Below are positions 36,306-43,063 of a stretch of 45,514 bases of DNA, in pieces. How positions within the stretch are numbered: position 1 is the stretch's first letter; the number at the start of each line of letters is the position of its first letter. The DNA comes from Acidobacteriota bacterium (GTDB lineage Bacteria; Acidobacteriota; Blastocatellia; Pyrinomonadales; Pyrinomonadaceae). The notes under the pieces are model-generated. The model was not told the DNA's origin and did not search any database. It was given only the letters and a program-made list of their open reading frames with translations. The position numbers were made by a program, and so were the translations under genes. The stretch spans positions 66,224-111,737 of the forward strand of contig JAIVJI010000032.1 in assembly GCA_020200135.1 (NCBI GenBank), given 5' to 3'.

Positions 36306-36375
36306 CGTGAGCCGTAAACCGTGACAAGTAAGAGTCCGCTCTTTTCTCGTCACGGTTTACGGCTCACGCTTTTTT
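36306..36375 (+). terminator. 20-bp terminator hairpin after the histidine kinase
   Basis: Perfect arms at 36306-36325 and 36349-36368, made of ccgtgagccgtaaaccgtga-type words, followed by a T6 run (36370-36375). The convergent SET gene's stop codon lies inside the right arm. Confidence 0.93.
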
Positions 36376-36780
36376 GTTGAGCGTGCCGCGGCAGCACTCG
36401 GCCTTGCAGCGGCAGCGGTACGTGTCCGGGTGGTGCGTGGAGACGTAGTCGCAGGTGATCTCTTCGCCGGGGTGTATGTCGCGCAGCGCCATGAAGAGCA
36501 GGTGGCCGTGCGTCACGCGCATGTAGGAGTTGGGGCGGCACGAGTGGTTAATGTAGTGAGTGCCGTTGCCGCCGCGCGCGCCGTCGAGGTGGCGTCCGTA
36601 GTCGAGCGCGCAGATGCGGTGCTTGCGGCGCGTCTTGATGCGGCGCTCGACCTCGCGCTCGTCGATGAGCTCGCCCGCGTACTCGGCGATCTTCCTGCCC
36701 CCGGGGAAGAAACGGGTGGCGAAGCAGCCCCTGCCGTCTATCGGCGACTTGCGGACGGCGAGTCCCGGCGCGAGTTTCAT
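36364..36780 (-). CDS. SET-domain lysine methyltransferase-like protein
   Basis: A 138-residue compact SET domain. It has the opening SPIDGRGCFATRFFPGG, EYAGELIDE, the AdoMet-binding motif NHSCRPN at 78-84, the GEEITCDY motif with catalytic Tyr at 105-112, and a post-SET cluster YRCRCKAECCRG with three cysteines placed for zinc. These are the features of eukaryotic-type protein lysine methyltransferases. Bacterial homologues exist, but most targets are unknown. All motifs are intact, so activity is plausible. It is convergent with the histidine kinase and ends within the shared terminator hairpin; the secreted protein gene upstream begins only after a short gap. Confidence 0.93.
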   Translation of the reverse strand: MKLAPGLAVRKSPIDGRGCFATRFFPGGRKIAEYAGELIDEREVERRIKTRRKHRICALDYGRHLDGARGGNGTHYINHSCRPNSYMRVTHGHLLFMALRDIHPGEEITCDYVSTHHPDTYRCRCKAECCRGTLNKKA

Positions 36781-36810
36781 AAGGCAGTAGAGTCTACCGT
36801 CTACTCCCCT

Positions 36811-37335
36811 TCACTGTTTCAGGCGGAAGCTGCGGGCGATGGAGTCGGTCTGGTTCTGGATGCGCTGGAGCCGGTCGCGCAGCCCCGTGAAGTGGAGCAC
36901 GTAGACCGTCCGGCCGTCGGCCTGGAGGTAGTAGACGCGGCCGGCCATGGCCTTGCCCCCGCTCGTGTACTCGTAGTTGGCGACGACGCCGCTCAGCCGC
37001 CCCGCGAAGCGCTCGTCCTTGCCGCCGACGAAGCCGGGCAGGAAGCGCAGCTTGGTGTCGGCCTCGGCGCGCGCGTACTCGCGCAGCTCGGTGTCGGCCT
37101 CGACCGCCTCGCGGCGGACGCGCAGGTAGCCGGCCGTGCGGTCGCCGTTGACGAACTCTGTGTGCTGGTGCGCGGTGTCGGGGCGCGGGATGGCGCGCCA
37201 GGCTTCGGTCGGCAGTTCGAGCGCGTACTCCTTGGTCTCGCTCGTGTGAGACTCCTGCGCCGTGGCGGCCTGTGCCGCGCAGGCCAGGAGCGCGAGCGCG
37301 CAGGCGAAGAGGCGTTTGGTGCTGGGCTTGCTCAC
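36811..37335 (-). CDS. Secreted protein of unknown function
   Basis: About 174 residues with a signal peptide (MSKPSTKRLFACALALLACA, cleaved near QAATAQ). The start is GTG 37335, chosen because AAGGAG lies eight bases upstream; an in-frame ATG at 37353 would place that ribosome site inside the gene. The mature part has the pattern KEYALELPTEAWRAIPRPD, FVNGDRTAGYLRVRR, YEYTSGGKAMAGRVYYLQ and VYVLHFTGLRDRL, resembling a PsbP/DUF1795-like sandwich fold that binds small ligands. The resemblance is loose and no function is claimed. Confidence 0.75.
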   Translation of the reverse strand: MSKPSTKRLFACALALLACAAQAATAQESHTSETKEYALELPTEAWRAIPRPDTAHQHTEFVNGDRTAGYLRVRREAVEADTELREYARAEADTKLRFLPGFVGGKDERFAGRLSGVVANYEYTSGGKAMAGRVYYLQADGRTVYVLHFTGLRDRLQRIQNQTDSIARSFRLKQ

Positions 37336-37441
37336 TGTCGTGACTCCTTGCAAGGGGCGGCGTTTGAAATCGAGGTTTTCCGTTGCAACTCAGATGCCGG
37401 GGGGCGCGCGCCGTGTTGCCCGCGCCGGCCGCGCGCGGCGC

Positions 37442-38080
37442 TCAGGACTTGCCGCGGAGGTCTTTGATGGTCGCGCGCACCTGCTCGGCGTCGGGCGCCT
37501 TGGGCGAGAGCTTGAGGTAGGTCTCAAGCTCGTCGGCGGCCTTCTTGTAGTCGCGCCTGGCCCAGTAGATGCCGCCGAGGTACTTGTGCGCCGCGCCCAT
37601 CTGGTCGCCGCCGAGTTTGGCCGCCTGCTGCAATTCGCGCTCGGCCTCGTCGATGTTCTTCAGGCCGATGAGCGCGACGCCGAGGTACATGTGACCGGCG
37701 GCGGACTTGTCGAGTTTTTTCAGCGCGCGCCGGAGCCGCTTCTCGGCCTCGGCGAAGTCCTTCTTCTGCGTCAGCGCCGTCCCGTAGTTGAGCTGGACGG
37801 AGGCGTCGTCGGGGAGCGCCTTCGCGGCGGCGGCGTAGGCTTCGAGCGCCTTGTCGAGCCGGCCGGCGCGCATGTGGACTAGCCCCAGCTCGTTTTGCGC
37901 CAGCCCGAACTGCGGGTGCTGTGCGATGGCCTCGTCGAGGAGCGACTCGGCCCTGGCGGTGTCACCCTTGCGCGCGGCCTCCTGCGCCCTGACGAAGAGG
38001 TCGAGCGCGGACCTGGGTACGCCGGCGAGCGCGGGGTTGGCCTCGGGCTTGAGCCGCAGGTAGACCGGCAGGGTCGTCAT
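37442..38080 (-). CDS. TPR-repeat protein, C-terminal part of a split gene
   Basis: A 212-residue soluble region with four to five tetratricopeptide units (LFVRAQEAARKGDTARAESL, GLAQNELGLVHMRAGRLDKA, ASVQLNYGTALTQKKDFAEA, GHMYLGVALIGLKNIDEAER, AAHKYLGGIYWARRDYKKAA). It starts with ATG directly after a TAG and in the same frame as the gene upstream. The opening TLPVYLRLKPEANPALAGVP is what normally continues a carboxypeptidase-regulatory domain in related proteins, so the two parts are probably one gene interrupted by an amber codon. Alone it would lack an export signal, although its other half is secreted. Confidence 0.8.
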   Translation of the reverse strand: MTTLPVYLRLKPEANPALAGVPRSALDLFVRAQEAARKGDTARAESLLDEAIAQHPQFGLAQNELGLVHMRAGRLDKALEAYAAAAKALPDDASVQLNYGTALTQKKDFAEAEKRLRRALKKLDKSAAGHMYLGVALIGLKNIDEAERELQQAAKLGGDQMGAAHKYLGGIYWARRDYKKAADELETYLKLSPKAPDAEQVRATIKDLRGKS

Positions 38081-38464
38081 CTACCCCGCGCCGCCGAGGT
38101 AGACCGTCTCGCGCTGAATCTCGAACTCCTTGCCGGCGTCGATGGTCACGTCGTAGGGGCCCGGCTCCAGATTACTGAAGAGGAAGACGCCGTCCTCGCC
38201 CGCGACGCCCGTGCGCGTCCCGGAGCTGGCGACGCTGATCGTGATGCGCACGCGCGACTCGGGCAGGCGGCCCGTGGGGCTGATGATGTGCCCCTTGATC
38301 GAGTACCTGCCGCCGGTGCCGACGTCGCCGGTGCGGTGCGCGCCGATGCCCGTCCCCTGCGCGTGCGCCGCGCCGGTCAGCAGAAGCGAGGCGGCGGAGA
38401 GGACGGTCAGGAATAGAAGTCTTGGGAGAAGGTGGCGGAGGGGGTGCGAAGTTCTGAAAGACAC
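38081..38464 (-). CDS. Secreted carboxypeptidase-regulatory-like domain protein, N-terminal part of a split gene
   Basis: About 127 residues. The start is GTG 38464 with AAGGAG nine bases upstream. A signal peptide (RHLLPRLLFLTVLSAASLLL, cleaved after GAAHA) is followed by one beta-sandwich domain of the CarboxypepD_reg type: YSIKGHIISPTGRLPESRVR, TGVAGEDGVFLFSNLEPGPY and VTIDAGKEFEIQRETVYLG. The frame ends GGAG then TAG at 38083-38081, immediately followed by in-frame ATG ACG ACC and the TPR region. Relatives normally read from this domain straight into TPR repeats. An amber nonsense mutation, or a sequencing error, is the simplest explanation. Confidence 0.78.
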   Translation of the reverse strand: MSFRTSHPLRHLLPRLLFLTVLSAASLLLTGAAHAQGTGIGAHRTGDVGTGGRYSIKGHIISPTGRLPESRVRITISVASSGTRTGVAGEDGVFLFSNLEPGPYDVTIDAGKEFEIQRETVYLGGAG

Positions 38465-38555
38465 TTTTCCAAACTCCTTCAAGGGGTGGGTGGGGAGAAT
38501 CGACTCGAAACTTCAAACTGTTGTCGGGAGCCGCCGCGACAGCGCGACCGGGCCC

Positions 38556-39311
38556 CTACTTCCCGGACTGCTCGACGGCGGCGCGCTGCGCGGCGAAGAG
38601 CGTTTGGAGCCCGCCGCGCGCGAGCGCGAGGAGCGCCTCCATCTGCTCGGGCGTGAAGGGCTCGCCCTCGGCCGTCCCCTGCAACTCGACGAAGCGGCCG
38701 TCACCCGTGCAGACGACGTTCATGTCGACGGCCGCGCGCGAGTCTTCGTCGTACTTGAGGTCGAGGAGCGGCGTGCCGGCGACGACGCCGACGCTGACGG
38801 CCGCCACCTCGCCCGTGAAGGGCAGCGCGGCGAGCCTATTCTCCCTGACGAGGCGGCGGCAGGCAAGCACCAGCGCGACGTAGGCGCCAGTGATGGCCGC
38901 CGTGCGCGTCCCGCCGTCGGCCTGCAAAACGTCGCAGTCGACGGTGATGGTGCGCTCGCCGAGCTTGGAGAGGTTCGTGACGGCGCGCAGGGAGCGGCCG
39001 ATGAGCCGCTGTATCTCGTGCGTCCGCCCCGACGGGCCGCCGCGCCCGGTCTCGCGCTGCGTGCGCTGCGGCGTCGCGCGCGGCAGCATCGAGTACTCGG
39101 CCGTGAGCCAGCCCTGGCCGGTGTTGCGGCGGAAGGGCGGCACGCGGTCGTCGAGCGTGGCGGTGCAGATGACGCGCGTCTGCCCCATCTCGATGAGCGC
39201 CGACCCTTCGGCGTAGGGCATGAAGCCGGGCGTGATGCGCAACGGGCGCAGCCGGTCGGCCGCGCGCCCGTCGGTGCGCGCGTACGTTTTGTCAGCGGGG
39301 TTGAAGCTCAT
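38556..39311 (-). CDS. rph: Ribonuclease PH
   Basis: A 251-residue protein of normal length. Conserved blocks are [77 protein letters not shown] and [20 protein letters not shown] (phosphate- and RNA-binding residues). RNase PH is a phosphorolytic 3'-5' exoribonuclease that trims tRNA 3' ends. It overlaps the murI 3' end by 20 bases (39292-39311) and lies downstream of it on the minus strand, so the two are translationally coupled. A GGGGG stretch precedes the ATG at short spacing. Confidence 0.96.
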   Translation of the reverse strand: MSFNPADKTYARTDGRAADRLRPLRITPGFMPYAEGSALIEMGQTRVICTATLDDRVPPFRRNTGQGWLTAEYSMLPRATPQRTQRETGRGGPSGRTHEIQRLIGRSLRAVTNLSKLGERTITVDCDVLQADGGTRTAAITGAYVALVLACRRLVRENRLAALPFTGEVAAVSVGVVAGTPLLDLKYDEDSRAAVDMNVVCTGDGRFVELQGTAEGEPFTPEQMEALLALARGGLQTLFAAQRAAVEQSGK

Positions 39312-40203
39312 CGTGCCCCCAGACCTCGACGGCCTCGAGCCTGCGCGGCGCGGCGCCGAGGAAGCGCTCGGCGACGTGCGCGAAGCGCTCGGCCGCGTCG
39401 GTCACGTAGAAGTGATCCAGATCGTCGCACAGCCGGCGCGCGTCGGCGCCGGCCTCGCGCAAGTCCCTCAGCTCCTGCGTCGCCGTGCGCCGCAGCCCCT
39501 CGCGCTCGATGACCGCCTCGACGGCGCGCGCGGCCGCCTCGCCCGAGTCGATGAGGCGCACCTCGCGTCCGACCGCCTCCTGAATCACGCGCCGCAGAAT
39601 GGGATAGTGCGTGCAGCCCATGACGAGCGCGGAGACTTCGCGCTCGCGCAAAGGACGCAGGTACTCTTCGGCGACCATGCGCGCCACCTCCGTCTCGGCC
39701 CAGCCCTCCTCGGTCAGCGAGACGAAGAGCGGGCAGGCGCGCTCGAAGACTTCCGCGTCGGGCGCGAGATCTCTGATGGCTTTACTGTAAGCGCCGCTCT
39801 TGACGGTGGACTCGGTGGCGACGACGCCGACGCGCGGGGGCCCGCCCGACGCGGCGTGGACGGCGGCGCGCGCGCCCGGCCCGATCATGCCGACGACGGG
39901 GACGGGGACGGCGCGGCGCACCGCCGGGAGCGCGAGCGCCGAGGCGGTGTTGCAGGCGACGACGAGCAGCTTGACGCCGCGCGAGACGAGGAAGCGCGCG
40001 TCCTCGACCGCGTAGCGCTCGACCGTCTGAAGCGACTTCGTCCCGTAGGGCACGCGCGCCGTGTCGCCGAGGTAGACGAAGCGCTCGCCCGGCAGCCGCT
40101 CGTGCAGCGCGCGGTAGACGGTCAGGCCGCCGACGCCGCTGTCGAAGATTCCGATGGGAAGGTTGCGATCCAAGTGTTTGGAAGGAGCGTCACGGAGGCT
40201 CAA
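39292..40203 (-). CDS. murI: Glutamate racemase
   Basis: A 303-residue protein. Catalytic motifs are intact: [33 protein letters not shown], the first Cys in [13 protein letters not shown], and the second Cys in [14 protein letters not shown]. It converts L- to D-glutamate for peptidoglycan stem peptides in the cytoplasm. It starts with TTG at 40203, overlapping the Uma2 gene stop as TTGA, with GGAG eight bases upstream. The rph gene follows with a 20-base overlap. The N-terminal 14 residues before IGIFDSG are unconserved. Confidence 0.96.
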   Translation of the reverse strand: MSLRDAPSKHLDRNLPIGIFDSGVGGLTVYRALHERLPGERFVYLGDTARVPYGTKSLQTVERYAVEDARFLVSRGVKLLVVACNTASALALPAVRRAVPVPVVGMIGPGARAAVHAASGGPPRVGVVATESTVKSGAYSKAIRDLAPDAEVFERACPLFVSLTEEGWAETEVARMVAEEYLRPLREREVSALVMGCTHYPILRRVIQEAVGREVRLIDSGEAAARAVEAVIEREGLRRTATQELRDLREAGADARRLCDDLDHFYVTDAAERFAHVAERFLGAAPRRLEAVEVWGHDELQPR

Positions 40204-40748
40204 ACGAAAATCTCCGCCACCCGGCAGCGGAAGCCCGGCACGACCTCGCCGCCGTCCAACTCGTCGCCCTCGGACAGATGCATCACTTCTGCCCCCGAGC
40301 GGTAGACCTTAACAGTCCGCCGCCCCGGGTCAACTATCCAGACCGCGCGTGTCCCGGCCCCGAGCCAGTCTTCGACCTTCTCTTTAACCTCGCGGCGTGT
40401 GTCGCCGGGGCTGAGCACCTCGACGGCGAGGTCGGGAGCGCCTGAGAAAAACTTCTTACGGGCGTCGCCCTCCGGTCTGCGTTCGCGGCTGACGAAGGAC
40501 AGGTCGGGGGCGCGCACGGTGTCGGGGTCTGAGGCAATTTTAAATCCCGTCTCCGCGCCGCCGCAGAAGCCGACCTTGTTTGCCTTCACGTAATTACCGA
40601 GCAGGAGGGAGATGTTGATGACGACCTCCCCGTGCTCCCAACCTGTGGGAGACATCCTTCGCAGCTCTCCTTTCACCAGCTCGTATCGGAAGCCGTCGTC
40701 CGGCATCTCGAAAAGCTCGCTGGCGGTCGAGCGCTGAAGCGTCGTCAT
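40200..40748 (-). CDS. Uma2 family protein (DUF820, PD-(D/E)xK nuclease fold)
   Basis: A 182-residue protein. The pattern [55 protein letters not shown] and [19 protein letters not shown] is the Uma2/DUF820 signature. Its acidic pair and E-V-x-S-P motif lie in a restriction-endonuclease-like fold. The family is abundant in cyanobacteria and Acidobacteria, often in many copies, and its biological role is unsettled. The ATG has GGGAG seven bases upstream. It is the first gene of a unit with murI and rph, overlapping murI by four bases; a hairpin at 40781-40831 separates it from the phosphatase gene. Confidence 0.9.
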   Translation of the reverse strand: MTTLQRSTASELFEMPDDGFRYELVKGELRRMSPTGWEHGEVVINISLLLGNYVKANKVGFCGGAETGFKIASDPDTVRAPDLSFVSRERRPEGDARKKFFSGAPDLAVEVLSPGDTRREVKEKVEDWLGAGTRAVWIVDPGRRTVKVYRSGAEVMHLSEGDELDGGEVVPGFRCRVAEIFV

Positions 40749-40780
40749 GGTAGTTCTCCCCTGTCTCGGCGCACACGAAA

Positions 40781-40831
40781 GCGGCCGGTTTGACGGCGCG
40801 ATGTTATCACAACGCGGGTCAAACCGGCCGC
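40781..40831 (-). terminator. Terminator hairpin of the metallophosphatase gene
   Basis: A perfect 14-bp stem (arms 40781-40794 and 40818-40831), 32 bases after the phosphatase stop on the minus strand, followed by a short T-run (tttcg). Confidence 0.75.
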
Positions 40832-40862
40832 CGGCCGTCCGGTCTTGAAAGTGTCTCGGCGC

Positions 40863-42374
40863 TCAGTTCGAGGACGCGGCACTGGCGCGCTGGTGCGTGA
40901 CGGCCCCCGAGTCCACGGTCTCGCCCAGGCGGTTGATGCACTGGAAGTGCATCTCGTCGCCCGAGACTTCGAGCAGCATGAAGGACATGTCTGCGTCGTA
41001 AGCCTTGGCCGTCAGCGGCGAGCCCTTTTTGATGTCGCCCTCGCGCAGCTTTCCGCCCGCGCCCGAGATGAAGTAGTAGATGCCCTTCTGCGGCTTGATG
41101 CGCTCGTAGAAGTGCTCGTGGCCGGCGAAGACGACGTTGACGCCGTACCTCACGAACAGCGGCTCGACCACCTCGCGCAGCCCCGACGAGGAGCCGTGCT
41201 TCCCGCCCGACGAGTACGGCGGGTGGTGGAAGTAGGCGACCTTCCACTTCGCGGTGTCGGCCTTGAGCTTGTCCTCGAACCACGCGAGCTGCTTCTTGTC
41301 CATGTAGTTGCTGTTGAGCGCGTAGAAGCTCACGTCGCCCTTCTTGAACCGGTAGTACTCCTCGCCGTTCATGTTGAAGTGGTCGTAGAAGCGCTGGTTC
41401 GACTCGTCGTGGTTGCCCAGGGAGGCGTAGAACTTCACCTGCTGGTCGAGCAGCGGCTTGTACACGTCCTCGAACTTCGCCTTGTAGTCGGCGGCCTTCT
41501 CGCCGCCGTACATGTTGTCGCCCACCAGCAGCGCGAACTCGAAGGGGAACGCCTGCCGGTAGCGAATCATCACCGCGGCCAGCTCGTTCTGCTGCTTGCT
41601 CCCCGTCCCGGTGTCGCCGACGACCATGAACCGGACGGAGTCGTCCTTGTTGGGCAGGGTCAGGCCGAGCCCCGCGACGGGTTTCGCGGTCGTGTTCGCG
41701 GCGACCCGCGCGCCGACGTTCGCGCCTTCCGACGAGGCAATCTGGCTCTTGTCCTGCGGAGGGGGGAGCGCGTCGCCCATGAAGTCGAGAATGAGCCCGT
41801 TCTCGCGGTCGACGAGCAACAGGTTCCTGTTGACGAAGCGGTACCTGACCTGCTGCGGGAGCTGCGGGAGGCGGAGCAGGATCGTGGGCGTCATCTCCAG
41901 AAGCTCTTGTGACTCGGGGTAAGCGTGGTTGACGCGCAGCGGCACGGCCTTGGCTTCGGACTCCAGGACGGCCTCGCGCACCTCCTGCTTGACCCGCGCG
42001 GGCGCCTCCGTCTTGATGACCTCGCGGATGTGTCCGGCCGCGACGGCCGTAAAGAGGTCGCCCGGCTTGGCCGACGCGCGCGCGGCGCGCACGGCCTCCT
42101 GGAGCGCCGCCTTGTGCCTCTCTATCTGCGCGGGGGTCGCGTCCTTCGGGAGCTTGGGCATCTTGGCTTCCAACCCCTCGCGCATCGCGACGTACTCCTT
42201 GACGCGCGCCTCGAAGGCCGCGAAAGCCTCCTTGTGCTTCGGCGACACCTGGACCTGCGCGGCCGGCCCCGTCGTCTGCGCGGAGGCAGGCGGCGAGGCG
42301 GGCCGCGCCGTTACGAAAAGCGCGGCGGCGAGACACGCGCAGGCGGCCCCGCCTTGAAATCTTTTTACTTTCAT
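40863..42374 (-). CDS. Secreted calcineurin-like metallophosphoesterase
   Basis: A 503-residue protein. A signal peptide (QGGACACLAAALF region, residues 1-33) is followed by an unassigned N-terminal domain of about 200 residues. The catalytic domain has all metal ligands: VVGDTGTG, LLVGDNMYG, SLGNHDES, YFHHPPYSS and FAGHEHFYER. The family includes purple acid phosphatases and alkaline phosphatase-like enzymes; the arrangement with GDN, GNHD and GHEHFYER suggests an acid-phosphatase-like outer-membrane or periplasmic enzyme. The ATG at 42374 (MKVKRFQGG) is preferred over the TTG at 42392. A hairpin follows downstream, and the tmRNA gene lies upstream on the same strand. Confidence 0.9.
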   Translation of the reverse strand: MKVKRFQGGAACACLAAALFVTARPASPPASAQTTGPAAQVQVSPKHKEAFAAFEARVKEYVAMREGLEAKMPKLPKDATPAQIERHKAALQEAVRAARASAKPGDLFTAVAAGHIREVIKTEAPARVKQEVREAVLESEAKAVPLRVNHAYPESQELLEMTPTILLRLPQLPQQVRYRFVNRNLLLVDRENGLILDFMGDALPPPQDKSQIASSEGANVGARVAANTTAKPVAGLGLTLPNKDDSVRFMVVGDTGTGSKQQNELAAVMIRYRQAFPFEFALLVGDNMYGGEKAADYKAKFEDVYKPLLDQQVKFYASLGNHDESNQRFYDHFNMNGEEYYRFKKGDVSFYALNSNYMDKKQLAWFEDKLKADTAKWKVAYFHHPPYSSGGKHGSSSGLREVVEPLFVRYGVNVVFAGHEHFYERIKPQKGIYYFISGAGGKLREGDIKKGSPLTAKAYDADMSFMLLEVSGDEMHFQCINRLGETVDSGAVTHQRASAASSN

Positions 42375-42570
42375 CGTCCGACTAAATTGCAAGCGCGGTG
42401 CCAGCCGCGCGTCCCGGCGCCGGCTGACGTGCCGCGCCGCTTAGTTCGCGCGTATGAGTAGCTTGGGGACGGCGCCGCCGGCGCGCCGCCCGAACGCCCC
42501 GCCGGGCGCCCGCCCGCAAGCGAACGCTTGTCGGACACGCGAGTCCTCAGAAACTACACCGACCCGGTAC

Positions 42571-42808
42571 GGTCGAACCCGCGACCCGGCCCTTCTAAAG
42601 CCGCGAAAACGGAAAGCGGCGGGGCTTTTCTTTTTCGCTTGAGCAACTGGCGGCGGGACGCTCGCTATGTGGCTAGGATAACCTAGGCCGCGAGAGCTAA
42701 CTCGTTAGAGTTCGCATTTGTGTTTTCTACGCTTATTAACGGGCCGCATAGAACGCCCGGCATGCATCCGTCCGACGATCCAGGCCCCTGTCGAGACCTT
42801 TCGCCCCC
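42571..42808 (-). ncRNA. ssrA: Transfer-messenger RNA (tmRNA), 3' end uncertain
   Basis: The 5' end ggggggcg-type signature starts at 42808 as GGGGGCGAAAGGTCTCGAC and continues GGGG, the tRNA-like half of tmRNA. The tag reading frame starts 93 bases in (42715): codons GCG AAC TCT AAC GAG TTA GCT CTC GCG GCC TAG encode A-N-S-N-E-L-A-L-A-A, matching the usual ANDENYALAA type. After the stop a P5-like hairpin (cctaggttatcctag) and a pseudoknot-like segment follow. A T-arm-like GTCGCGGGTTCGAC lies at 42585-42572, but the expected CCCGC and the acceptor strand complementary to GGGGGCG are not found after it, so the 3' end may be deleted. tmRNA rescues stalled ribosomes with SmpB. Confidence 0.87.
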
Positions 42809-42840
42809 TTACTCGTGCACCTTTTAGATGCACGACCGCG

Positions 42841-42869
42841 ATTATAGATGCCGCCCCCTCGCCCGGCAA
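42841..42869 (-). promoter_or_regulatory. Promoter of the tmRNA gene
   Basis: On the minus strand: perfect -10 TATAAT (42846-42841) and -35 TTGCCG (42869-42864) with 17-base spacing. A hairpin (CGTGCA with TGCACG) lies between it and the mature 5' end, as in a processed leader. A GC hairpin (ccgccccc/gggggcgg, about 42851-42879) overlaps the promoter. Confidence 0.8.
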
Positions 42870-43063
42870 CCGGGGGCGGGTGAAGTTCGGGTTTCACAAC
42901 CTTATTCCCACGACCGCCCGCCCGAACAGCCTCGCGCGGCGCGCGGCGGTTAAGTTATAATCGCCCGCGGACGTTTGAGGTCTCCCCGGCTGTTTCGATG
43001 GACGCGGCGTCTCTCTCTCGCGCGCCGCCGCACCCGAAGTTTTGAGGTTTCCCGAGAATTCCC
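42870..43063. other. Upstream region of the penicillin-binding protein gene
   Basis: A plus-strand TATAAT lies at 42956-42961, about 100 bases before the PBP start, without a clear -35. Otherwise nothing recognised. Confidence 0.45.

Noticed and set aside
42465..42471. CGTCCCC on the minus strand could pair with the tmRNA 5' GGGGGCG at a typical distance of about 344 bases
   Set aside because: The 17 bases before it form a GC stem with loop GCCGGCG, not a TTCRA T-loop; a short GC match in this sequence is likely by chance.
42571..42590. A tRNA gene based on the GGTTCGAC-like T-arm
   Set aside because: No anticodon or acceptor arm can be drawn; the T-arm-like piece belongs to the tmRNA.
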